From NCBI GenBank assembly GCA_023667165.1, contig JAMPAO010000110.1, positions 1-7,862 of the forward strand: DNA of 7,862 bases, read 5' to 3'. Source of the DNA: Ruminococcus sp. GTDB taxonomy: Bacteria > Bacillota > Clostridia > Oscillospirales > Ruminococcaceae. A model generated the notes under the pieces. The model ran no database searches and was not told where the DNA came from. It saw only the letters and a list, made by a program, of their open reading frames with translations. Shown one piece after another: positions 1 through 6,732 of the stretch; within the stretch, counting starts at the first letter, position 1; each line of letters begins with the position of its first letter. The position numbers and the translations under genes are program-made.

Positions 1-1
1 G

Positions 2-595
2 TACGCCAATATGTGGCGCATCACCGATGATTTCTGGGACAAGTGGGAGCTGCTTTACGATATGTTCGACCGTGCGGAAAAATGGTGTACTCACTCAGGC
101 GCGGGACACTGGCCGGACGCGGATATGCTGCCTGTGGGGGCGATCTTGCAGGATTACGGAAAAGACGGATGGACAAAGTTCACCCACGACGAACAGTACA
201 CAATGCTTACACTCTGGTGCATAATGCGCGCTCCTCTTATGATCGGCGGAGATATGGTGTATAATGATGACTTTACGCTGAAGCTGCTGACAAACTCCTC
301 CGTGCTGGAAATGCTTTCTCAATCCCGCAGCGCGCGTCAGCTTTACAGGCGAACGGAGAACGGCGGAGAAAGAATAGTATGGAGCGCATTCAGGCGTGAC
401 GGAGGACGGTATATAGCTGTTTTCAACACCTCGGAAAAGGAACTGGAAATAAACGTTACCCTTGAGGAATGCGATATTGACGTTGACATCATATCTCTGA
501 GGGAGCTTTGGAGCGGCGAGCAGATCGACAATACCGACAGAATAAAAGCAGTCGTTCCCCCTCACGGGGTCAAGGTTTATTTTGCCGACTGCTGA
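2..595 (+). CDS. Alpha-galactosidase, glycoside hydrolase family 27 (3' part, start outside window)
   Basis: The frame is open from base 2 to a TGA at 593-595, giving 197 residues with the N-terminus missing. It begins with a Tyr-Ala-Asn-Met-Trp-Arg-Ile-Thr-Asp-Asp stretch. In GH27 enzymes the Asp four residues after this Arg (bases 29-31 here) is the catalytic acid/base. Next come GHWPDADMLPVG (about fragment residues 35-46), then the DEQYTMLTLW helix and APLMIGGDM, all GH27 signatures from the second half of the (beta/alpha)8 barrel. From about residue 110 the fragment matches the C-terminal beta-sandwich, including a LRELWSGE segment and a closing PPHGVKVY strand. The family removes terminal alpha-1,6-galactose from raffinose-type oligosaccharides and galactomannan side chains. 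The nucleophile Asp and any signal peptide lie upstream of the window, so cellular location is unknown. It converges on the ftsH operon. Melibiase activity is inferred from family; a related alpha-galactoside substrate or alpha-N-acetylgalactosaminidase activity is possible. Confidence 0.9.
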   Translation, partial: YANMWRITDDFWDKWELLYDMFDRAEKWCTHSGAGHWPDADMLPVGAILQDYGKDGWTKFTHDEQYTMLTLWCIMRAPLMIGGDMVYNDDFTLKLLTNSSVLEMLSQSRSARQLYRRTENGGERIVWSAFRRDGGRYIAVFNTSEKELEINVTLEECDIDVDIISLRELWSGEQIDNTDRIKAVVPPHGVKVYFADC

Positions 596-616
596 CGTAA
601 TGCGATATGATCTCAT

Positions 617-654
617 AAAAAAACGGCTTACCCGCTTTTACGGGTAAGCCGTTT
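617..654 (-). terminator. Intrinsic terminator between the convergent GH27 and ftsH units
   Basis: A perfect 14-bp inverted repeat (621-634 with 641-654) encloses a 6-nt loop (635-640). Read on the minus strand, the stem is followed by a run of seven T (623-617), three of which belong to the stem, so it is a classic Rho-independent terminator for the ftsH transcript. Read on the plus strand, the stem ends in only three T before mixed sequence, so it may also stop the alpha-galactosidase transcript, but less strongly. It lies 22 nt after the GH27 stop and 50 nt after the ftsH stop. Confidence 0.9.
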
Positions 655-703
655 GCATTGTTCAAAGCTCTGCTTTCAATAGGCAGGGACATCTCTCGTT
701 ATA

Positions 704-2677
704 TTATTCCTTTTTTTCGCTTTCGGAAGAACTGTCCTTTTCCGGTTCTTTTTCCTCGGATTTTGCCTCCTCCGTATCATTAGCGGAGCTTTCCGCTTTC
801 TTTTTCCTGTCTGACGGCTTTTCATATTCAAGCTCGCCTTTCATCAGCTTCTCGAAATCATCTCCGTCTATCTTCTCGTATTCTATGAGGTATTCGCCCA
901 GCTCGTTGAGCTTGTCGTTATGCTCCTTAAGAAGCTTTACGCACTCATCATATGCCTTATTGATAAGCGCCTTGACCTCTTCGTCGATGATCGCCGCAGT
1001 TTCTTCGCTGTAATTCTGAGTGTGACCGTAATCTCTTCCCAGGAATACCTCGTCGTTTCCTCCGCCGTACTGAACGGGACCCAGTCTTTCGGAAAAGCCG
1101 TACTGCGTCACCATGGCTCTTGCCCGCTTGGTTGCCTGCTGGATATCTCCGGAGGCGCCCGTACATACATCCTCAAAGGATATGGACTCCGCTACCCGTC
1201 CGCCCATCGTCATAACGATATCTTGATACATCTTATTGCGGGTAACGTGATTATCGTCCGTTTCGGGACGGCAAACGGTAAGACCTGCCGCCTGACCTCT
1301 CTGAATGGTAGTTACCTGATGAACCTTTTCGCATTCGGGGAGGAAATATGCGGCAACGGCATGACCCGCTTCGTGGAAAGCCGTAATTCGCTTATCTCTG
1401 TCGGTGACTATATGGGATTTCTTTTCGGGTCCGGCTATCACCTTTAAGGTAGCTTCCTCAATATCCGGCTCGGTAATGGATTTCCTGTCGTGACGGGCTG
1501 CAAGAAGCGCCGCCTCGTTAAGCAGATTTTCAAGGTCTGCTCCCGTGAAGAATTGAGTTGTCTTGGCGATAACATTAAGGTCAACATCCGGCGCGAGCGG
1601 CTTGTTCTTGGCGTGTACGCGCAGGATAGCCTCTCTTCCCTTAACGTCGGGATAACCTACCATGACCTCCCTGTCGAAGCGTCCCGGTCTTAAAAGAGCC
1701 GGATCGAGTATATCGCGGCGGTTGGTGGCAGCTATTACTATAACGCCCTCGTTTCCCTCGAAGCCGTCCATCTCGACAAGCAACTGGTTAAGAGTCTGCT
1801 CACGCTCGTCATGACCTCCGCCCAAGCCTGCGCCTCTTTGTCTTCCCACGGCGTCGATCTCGTCGATAAATACGATAGCCGGAGCATTTTTCTTGGCTGT
1901 TTCAAACAGATCTCTCACACGTGACGCACCCACGCCCACGAACATTTCAACGAAATCCGAACCGGAAATGGAAAAAAACGGAACGCCTGCTTCTCCCGCA
2001 ACAGCCTTTGCAAGAAGGGTCTTACCGGTACCCGGAGGACCCATAAGCAGAACTCCCTTGGGTATTCTTGCGCCTATATCGTTATATTTCTTGGGATTTT
2101 TGAGAAAGTCGACTATCTCCGCAAGCTCCTGCTTTTCCTCGTCAGCTCCCGCAACATCCTTAAAAGTATTTTTCTTCTTGGACTGGTTTTTTATATTTGC
2201 CTTTCCGAAGTTATTAAGCCTCGTTCCGCCTCCCGCCTGTCTTACCATAAATACGAAAAGCACTACCATAAGGATAAGAATTATTATGCTGGGAAGCACA
2301 TTGTAAAGCCACGAGGTATCCTGTATCTTGAAATATTCCTGATTGAGCGGCGCGTCGGGGTGAAGCTTATTGTATGCCTGCCGGTAATTGTCCTCGCCGC
2401 TTTGGCTGTACTGGATCTCGTCAACGAAAATGCTGACGTTCGGTACCTTGTACTTGATCTCTTTCTGCTGGCCGTTTTCTTCAACGGTCATTTTCAGATC
2501 GCCCGTACCCAGATCAAACGAATATTCCGACACCTGATAGTTGTCAAAATATTCCATTATCTGCGAATAAGTATACTCAGATTTGGTCTGAGAGGACTGT
2601 CTTAGCAGATACACCATTGAAAACATAAGCACAATGGCAATGATAATGTAAATTAGTAAACCGCTGCCTTTTTTCAT
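704..2677 (-). CDS. ftsH: ATP-dependent zinc metalloprotease FtsH
   Basis: This is a membrane-anchored AAA+ protease that unfolds and degrades misassembled membrane proteins and some regulators. It forms a hexamer with its catalytic parts in the cytoplasm. Residue numbers count from a possible TTG one codon upstream. A first transmembrane helix spans about 8-26, an external domain 30-125 and a second helix 131-147. The AAA module has Walker A GPPGTGKT (214-221), the pore motif MFVG (246-249), Walker B FIDEID (271-276) and the second region of homology ending RPGRFDR (331-337). The protease has HEAGH (436-440) and the third zinc ligand Asp512. A Lys/Glu/Ser-rich tail follows from about 620. 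About 658 residues is normal for the family. TTG (2680) and ATG (2677) are adjacent in frame. AAAGGA at 2695-2690 lies 9 nt from TTG and 12 nt from ATG. I chose ATG, but TTG is possible. It is the last gene of the block, after hpt. Confidence 0.98.
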   Translation of the reverse strand: MKKGSGLLIYIIIAIVLMFSMVYLLRQSSQTKSEYTYSQIMEYFDNYQVSEYSFDLGTGDLKMTVEENGQQKEIKYKVPNVSIFVDEIQYSQSGEDNYRQAYNKLHPDAPLNQEYFKIQDTSWLYNVLPSIIILILMVVLFVFMVRQAGGGTRLNNFGKANIKNQSKKKNTFKDVAGADEEKQELAEIVDFLKNPKKYNDIGARIPKGVLLMGPPGTGKTLLAKAVAGEAGVPFFSISGSDFVEMFVGVGASRVRDLFETAKKNAPAIVFIDEIDAVGRQRGAGLGGGHDEREQTLNQLLVEMDGFEGNEGVIVIAATNRRDILDPALLRPGRFDREVMVGYPDVKGREAILRVHAKNKPLAPDVDLNVIAKTTQFFTGADLENLLNEAALLAARHDRKSITEPDIEEATLKVIAGPEKKSHIVTDRDKRITAFHEAGHAVAAYFLPECEKVHQVTTIQRGQAAGLTVCRPETDDNHVTRNKMYQDIVMTMGGRVAESISFEDVCTGASGDIQQATKRARAMVTQYGFSERLGPVQYGGGNDEVFLGRDYGHTQNYSEETAAIIDEEVKALINKAYDECVKLLKEHNDKLNELGEYLIEYEKIDGDDFEKLMKGELEYEKPSDRKKKAESSANDTEEAKSEEKEPEKDSSSESEKKE

Positions 2678-2759
2678 CAATTCAAACCGTCCTTTTCCCG
2701 ATACCCGGCAGTCAGCCGCAGTACCGCTTGGTAAAATATAATGCTGATATCCGACAGAA

Positions 2760-2789
2760 AATATACGAAATGCAGACTGACGCCCGCAA
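2760..2789 (-). promoter_or_regulatory. Possible weak sigma-A promoter for ftsH
   Basis: In the 163-nt gap between the hpt stop and the ftsH start, the minus strand shows TTGCGG (2789-2784), an 18-nt spacer, and TATATT (2765-2760). These match the consensus at 3 of 6 and 5 of 6 positions. It would give ftsH its own transcript in addition to readthrough from hpt. A second TATATT occurs at 2740-2735 without a good -35 partner. A 4-bp hairpin at 2812-2828 lacks a T-tract, so nothing here looks like a terminator between hpt and ftsH. AT-rich matches of this quality arise by chance. Confidence 0.25.
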
Positions 2790-2843
2790 TATGGCTTTGC
2801 CCCGTTTTATTGGAGGCGCAGCAGCTCCGTCAGCCGTTCTCTG

Positions 2844-3410
2844 TTAAAGGGAAGCCTCCGCAATATACGGCAGATTGCGGTACTGCTCCGCGCAGTCAAG
2901 ACCGTAACCCACGGCAAAAAAGTCGGGAACGGTAAAGAGAACGTAATCAGCCGTCATTTCCGTTTCCCTGCGCGAAGGCTTGTCAAGAAGAGTGCAGACC
3001 TCCAGCGAAAGCGGGTTTCTTTTTCGCAGCAGCTCGCATATCCTTGACAGGGTTTTTCCCGTATCTATAATATCCTCGGCGATTATCACATGATATTTGG
3101 ATATATCCTGCTTCAAGTCGAGAGTTATATTCACATTTCCCGAAGAAACGGTGCCGTTTCCGTAGCTTTCAGCCGCCATAAATCCGATCTCGCAGGGAAT
3201 TTCCACCGCCCTGCACAGGTCGGCAAGAAAAATAAACGCACCCTTGAGAACGCTTACCAGCAGAAGCGGCTTCCCCTCGTATTTTTCGGAAATAAGTCTG
3301 CCTGTCCTTTTGACCGCAGCCTTTATTTCCTCCTCCGAGATCACCGTTCGTTTTATTCCTTTATATCCGCAGCAGCCATGTACAGCGGCTGCTTCATTAT
3401 TTGCCGTCAT
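2844..3410 (-). CDS. hpt: Hypoxanthine (guanine) phosphoribosyltransferase
   Basis: This soluble purine-salvage enzyme joins hypoxanthine or guanine to PRPP to give IMP or GMP. Its 188 residues form a type I phosphoribosyltransferase fold. Visible motifs are the pyrophosphate loop LKG (55-57), the PRPP loop EDIIDTGKT (112-120) with Asp116 as the likely general base, Lys144 in LLDKPSRR as the purine-contacting lysine, and the VGYGLD segment (167-172) before the conserved YRNLPYI end. The ATG lies inside the end of tilS (14-nt overlap). GAGG (3424-3421) sits 10 nt upstream, within tilS. No other ATG, GTG or TTG precedes the conserved ISEEEI segment (24-29) without removing the first strand, so a roughly 15-residue N-terminal extension containing Cys13-Cys14 appears real. 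Overlap with tilS implies translational coupling. In related Firmicutes this enzyme is inhibited by ppGpp, but the sequence alone cannot show that here. Confidence 0.96.
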   Translation of the reverse strand: MTANNEAAAVHGCCGYKGIKRTVISEEEIKAAVKRTGRLISEKYEGKPLLLVSVLKGAFIFLADLCRAVEIPCEIGFMAAESYGNGTVSSGNVNITLDLKQDISKYHVIIAEDIIDTGKTLSRICELLRKRNPLSLEVCTLLDKPSRRETEMTADYVLFTVPDFFAVGYGLDCAEQYRNLPYIAEASL

Positions 3411-4779
3411 TTTCCGACCGCCTCACTGTAATTTTGTAAATATCCTTTTTATCGTCGTTTTCCGTGACCCGCACACGCTGCGCGGTACCGCCGTATTCGC
3501 TCCATATAAGACCCAGACTGTCCTCCATCACGAGAGCTGTGCGCCGGCATTCTTCGGGCAATTTAAGAGAATTATAGAGCTTTTTGAGCTTTGTGGAGAA
3601 ATCTCTGCCCGCAAGGACGATCTTATCGCCGTCACGTTTATTTCTCAAAACAACGTCACCTTGTATTTTACCACAATTAACGGCGTCATATGTTAAATTT
3701 TCGTTAATAATATTATTATCATTAAAGAAATCACAGTAATCACCCGAAATTATCACCGTTTTATCAAACTCATCAATACTTATAAGCTCGTCGGCGCCGA
3801 ATTTTACACTGCGGGAAATTACTTGAGAAACAGATCTCTTTATCTCCTCCACAGCCAGGCTGCCGTTCCTTGTTACTGCAAAAAGGCTGCCGTGAAGACA
3901 GATACGTCCGCTCTTTCCCGATTTTACCAGGCGGTCTATTGCGCACAGCCTGTCATATGAGCATTCTGCCCCCTTTTCCTGCAAAAGCCTGCGGATATAC
4001 CTTTTTCTGACTGCGCTGTGATATCCGGAAAGCTCGCTCGGATCAAGACTGTCCAGAAGCCGATCAAAATAATCCTCATCCTCCGCCGCGCTCCTTGAAA
4101 GGCGGGAAACATTGACGGAAAAGCCGGAGTTTACCGCCTCAAGCTCCGGAACTACCCTGTGCCTTATGCGGTTACGGGAATAATCGTCCGTAAGATTGGT
4201 GCTGTCGGTAACGTAGTCGGCTCCCTCGGCTCTCAGATATTCCTCGATCTCGGCTCTCGCAACGCCGAGAAGCGGACGGATAATATTATCCCTAACATAA
4301 GGTATACCCCGTATACCCCTTGTTCCCGATCCTCTCGTCATGTTAAACAGCACTGTTTCCGCATTGTCGTCCATATTATGAGCCGTAGCTATAACACGGC
4401 TGCCCCAATCGGTGAAAGCGCCGTTAAGCGCGTTGTATCTGAGAATGCGCGCCGCCTCCTCGGTAGACTTCCCCGTTTTACGGACATAACCCGCCACATC
4501 GACGAAGCATACCGTTATGGGGATATTTCGGCTTTGGCACAGTCTTTCGCAGAAAAGGCTGTCCCTGTCGCTTTCCTCTCCCCTAAGACCGTGATTTACA
4601 TGGACTGCCGCCAGCTCAAAGTCCATCTCGCTTTTAAGGCTGCCGAGAACGTGCAGCAGACAAACGCTGTCCGCGCCCCCCGAAAGCGCGGCGATCACAG
4701 TATCGCCGCGCTGTATCATATTATGGGAAAGGATAGCTTCTCTTACCCGTTTGGTGATTTTTTTTCTTATATCGTCCAT
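3397..4779 (-). CDS. tilS: tRNA(Ile)-lysidine synthetase TilS
   Basis: TilS attaches lysine to C34 of the tRNA-Ile with a CAU anticodon, using ATP. This makes it read AUA and be charged with isoleucine, and the function is normally essential. The 460-residue protein has the N-type PP-loop SGGADS (33-38), the AHNMDDNAETVLFNMTRGSG segment (133-152), GTRGIRGIP (152-160) and DSTN...SRNRIRH (192-207), all in the catalytic domain. A central helical region follows. The C-terminal tRNA-acceptor-binding domain runs from about 376 (LRNKRDGDKI) through LKKLYNSLKLP (398-408) to SLGLIW (421-426). Residues about 334-374, between the central and C-terminal parts, are encoded by markedly AT-rich DNA. The ATG directly abuts the dnaB TAA, and GAGGGG (4791-4786) lies 6 nt upstream inside dnaB, so translation is probably coupled to dnaB. 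Its end overlaps hpt. Confidence 0.97.
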   Translation of the reverse strand: MDDIRKKITKRVREAILSHNMIQRGDTVIAALSGGADSVCLLHVLGSLKSEMDFELAAVHVNHGLRGEESDRDSLFCERLCQSRNIPITVCFVDVAGYVRKTGKSTEEAARILRYNALNGAFTDWGSRVIATAHNMDDNAETVLFNMTRGSGTRGIRGIPYVRDNIIRPLLGVARAEIEEYLRAEGADYVTDSTNLTDDYSRNRIRHRVVPELEAVNSGFSVNVSRLSRSAAEDEDYFDRLLDSLDPSELSGYHSAVRKRYIRRLLQEKGAECSYDRLCAIDRLVKSGKSGRICLHGSLFAVTRNGSLAVEEIKRSVSQVISRSVKFGADELISIDEFDKTVIISGDYCDFFNDNNIINENLTYDAVNCGKIQGDVVLRNKRDGDKIVLAGRDFSTKLKKLYNSLKLPEECRRTALVMEDSLGLIWSEYGGTAQRVRVTENDDKKDIYKITVRRSENDGK

Positions 4780-6135
4780 TTACTGCCCCTCGGCGGCGTA
4801 ACGCCTGTCCTCGGCAAGGAACAGGGTATACTGACCGTTCCAGCGGAGGTTTACCGTACCCGTTTCACCGTGGCGGTTCTTGGCGACAATGCACTCGGAA
4901 AGGTTGATATCCTCGGTCTTGTCTTTGTTATAATACCCGTCGCGGTAGAGGAACATTACAATATCCGCGTCCTGCTCGATAGAACCCGAATCGCGCAGAT
5001 CTGAAAGCATTGGGCGCTTATCGGGTCTGGATTCCACCGAACGGGAAAGCTGTGAAAGCGCGATGACCGGCACGTCCATTTCCTTTGCCATGAGCTTCAG
5101 ATTTCTTGTGATCTCGGATATCTCATTTACGCGGTTATCGTTCCTCCTGCCCGAATTCATAAGCTGAAGATAATCGACAATGACAAGTCCCACATTTTTA
5201 AGCCGTCTGAGCTTTGCTTTCATCTGCGTCACGGTGATAGCTGCGGTATCGTCAAGATAAAGGTTCATTCCCGCCATACGGTCAGCGCCCTGCGCCAGTT
5301 TTTCCCAGTCCCTTTCATCTATATTTCCCTTGACAAGATGATCCAGCGGGACAAGACTTTCCGCAGAGAGCATTCTTGTAACGATCTGCTCCTTGGACAT
5401 CTCCAGGGAAAATATAACTACCTCCTTGTCCGCGCTTCTGCGGCAGACGTTTGCGGCTATATTCTGCGCAAAGGAGCTTTTGCCCATGGCAGGACGCGCC
5501 GCAAGGATCAGCAGATCCGATCTGTTAAGACCGCTTATAACATTGTCCAAGTCGGAATAACCGGATCTTGCACCTTGATATTTCTCCCTGTCGTCGCCGG
5601 ATATGCGGCTCAGATGGTCGTAAGTATCAAGCAGTACCTCGTCGATCCTTGTAAGACCGTCTACCTCCCTGCCCTGTCTGATGCTGTATATCATCTGCTC
5701 TGCCGAATCCAGCAGCACAGATGCAGGCTCCGTTCCCTCGGTGCAGCTTTCGATGATATTCTTCGCCGCCTCCACAAGGGAACGCAGAAAGTATTTCTCC
5801 TCGACTATTTTGCAGTAGCTTTCAATATTCGCAAGGGTGGGAACGCCTTCCATAAGCGCAGCCAGATACTCCTTGCCGGACGCCGAGTCCTCGAAAATAC
5901 CCTCTCTCACAGCCTCGTCAAGGACGGTTATTATATCCGAATCCACTCCCAGCGTAAACAGCCGCAGGATCACCGCGAACAACTGCTTGTGCTTTGACAC
6001 GTAAAAGCTGTCCGCCTTTATATGCTCCATAACGGCAGGCAGCAGCTCCGAATCCAGAAGCACCGCTCCCAGAACGGTCTGCTCCGCCTCTACGCTGTGG
6101 GGCATCTCTCTGCCGGAAATCTCATCAAAATCCAT
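4780..6135 (-). CDS. dnaB: Replicative DNA helicase DnaB (DnaC of B. subtilis)
   Basis: This is the hexameric 5'-to-3' helicase that unwinds the chromosome at the replication fork and recruits primase. Its 451 residues show the usual two-domain plan. The N-terminal helical domain starts at MPHSVEAEQTVLGA (11-24) and runs to about 150, and a linker of about 155-185 leads to the RecA-like motor. Motor motifs are Walker A ARPAMGKSS (213-221), the catalytic glutamate in FSLEMS (Glu245), Walker B VIVDYLQLM (318-326), the DNA-contacting segment around ALSQLSR (359-365), SGSIEQDADIV (383-393) and the arginine finger region KNRHGETG (419-426). The motor is uninterrupted, with no intein at the Walker A or later insertion sites used in this family. 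GGAGG (6145-6141) lies 5 nt before the ATG. rplI ends 17 nt upstream and tilS starts on the base after the stop, which places dnaB in the middle of a tight operon. Confidence 0.98.
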   Translation of the reverse strand: MDFDEISGREMPHSVEAEQTVLGAVLLDSELLPAVMEHIKADSFYVSKHKQLFAVILRLFTLGVDSDIITVLDEAVREGIFEDSASGKEYLAALMEGVPTLANIESYCKIVEEKYFLRSLVEAAKNIIESCTEGTEPASVLLDSAEQMIYSIRQGREVDGLTRIDEVLLDTYDHLSRISGDDREKYQGARSGYSDLDNVISGLNRSDLLILAARPAMGKSSFAQNIAANVCRRSADKEVVIFSLEMSKEQIVTRMLSAESLVPLDHLVKGNIDERDWEKLAQGADRMAGMNLYLDDTAAITVTQMKAKLRRLKNVGLVIVDYLQLMNSGRRNDNRVNEISEITRNLKLMAKEMDVPVIALSQLSRSVESRPDKRPMLSDLRDSGSIEQDADIVMFLYRDGYYNKDKTEDINLSECIVAKNRHGETGTVNLRWNGQYTLFLAEDRRYAAEGQ

Positions 6136-6152
6136 TGCGCCCTCCGAAAAAA

Positions 6153-6599
6153 TTATTCTTCAACAACGCTTACCGTGATCTTTTCCGCAACTCCCGCATG
6201 AAGCTTTATCTCTGCGGTATATTCACCGAATGCCTTTATATCGGAATTTAAGGATATTTTCTTTTTATCCGCCTTTACTCCAAGCTGCTCCGACACAGCG
6301 TCGGACACATTTGACGCCGTTACCGCGCCGAACAGCTTTCCGCCGCTGCCCGCCTTTGCCTTTATGACAACAGTTTTGCCCTTGAGCCTTTCCGCGTTGT
6401 CCAAAGCCTCTTTCCTTGCAACGTCGGCCTTGTGCTGCTCGGAAGCCTTTTTGCCCGCAAGGTCTGACATATTGGCTGCATTGGCTTCCACGGCAAGACC
6501 TTTTCCTATAAGAAAATTTCTTGCGTATCCGTCGGCTACCTCTTTAACGTCGCCCTTTTTACCGGAACCCTTGACGTCCTGCAAAAAAATTACTTTCAT
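6153..6599 (-). CDS. rplI: Large ribosomal subunit protein bL9
   Basis: bL9 binds 23S rRNA near the L1 stalk base through its N-terminal domain and extends away from the 50S subunit. It supports reading-frame fidelity. The 148 residues match the family length. The N-terminal domain (about 1-52) carries the signature FLQDVKGSGKKGDVKEV followed by GYARNFLI. A long connecting helix covers about 41-74. The C-terminal domain has GKLFGAVT (87-94), then KISLNSDIKAFGEY (114-127) and IKLHAGV (131-137). A strong ribosome binding site, GGAGGA (6612-6607), lies 7 nt before the ATG, as expected for an abundant protein. It precedes dnaB, the usual Firmicute order, and follows gdpP after an unusually roomy 133-nt leader. 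Confidence 0.98.
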   Translation of the reverse strand: MKVIFLQDVKGSGKKGDVKEVADGYARNFLIGKGLAVEANAANMSDLAGKKASEQHKADVARKEALDNAERLKGKTVVIKAKAGSGGKLFGAVTASNVSDAVSEQLGVKADKKKISLNSDIKAFGEYTAEIKLHAGVAEKITVSVVEE

Positions 6600-6732
6600 T
6601 TTTTATTCCTCCGTTTTATACGACCGATTTCCTGTCGTTTGATATGTATGATAAACTGCGGAACTCCGTTACGCTTCCGTTAATGCAAAAAACGATTTTC
6701 TAAGCATGAGCATTGGCATTTACCGCTGTTTA
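6600..6732 (-). promoter_or_regulatory. gdpP-rplI intergenic leader with small repeats, function unknown
   Basis: Read on the minus strand, this 133-nt stretch holds a 7-nt direct repeat TAACGGA at 6682-6676 and 6671-6665, 11 nt apart (about one helical turn). A weak 5-bp hairpin with a 9-nt loop (6638-6620) lies just before the rplI ribosome binding site. Three imperfect tandem hexamers sharing ATGC (6719-6702) follow the gdpP stop. I found no terminator and no convincing -35/-10 pair, so rplI is probably read through from gdpP. It could be an attenuation or protein-binding leader, or simply spacer. Confidence 0.3.

Noticed and set aside
95..616. Minus-strand open frame (173 codons) opposite the GH27 gene
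   Set aside because: The plus-strand frame matches GH27 motifs throughout; the opposite frame has none.
664..676. Small hairpin (AAAGC/GCTTT) between the ftsH stop and the main terminator
   Set aside because: It is only 5 bp with a 3-nt loop and no adjacent T-tract on the transcribed strand; the strong stem at 621-654 explains termination.
920..1447. Plus-strand open frame (175 codons) antisense to ftsH
   Set aside because: It overlaps the conserved AAA and protease coding region and has no domain of its own.
2812..2828. Hairpin just after hpt that might terminate transcription before ftsH
   Set aside because: The stem is only 4 bp (GGAG/CTCC) and has no T-tract on either side.
2741..2935. 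Small plus-strand open frame across the hpt-ftsH gap
   Set aside because: No ribosome binding site or family resemblance seen, and it runs into the hpt coding region antisense.
4159..5004. Long plus-strand open frame (281 codons) antisense to tilS and dnaB
   Set aside because: It lies opposite two clearly conserved genes, its translation shows no recognisable domain, and it spans their junction. It is a shadow frame.
5338..5997. Plus-strand open frame (219 codons) antisense to dnaB
   Set aside because: No recognisable motif; fully explained as the complement of dnaB codons.
4780..6135. Intein or group II intron insertion in dnaB
   Set aside because: The motor motifs run in order without interruption and the length is normal for the family.
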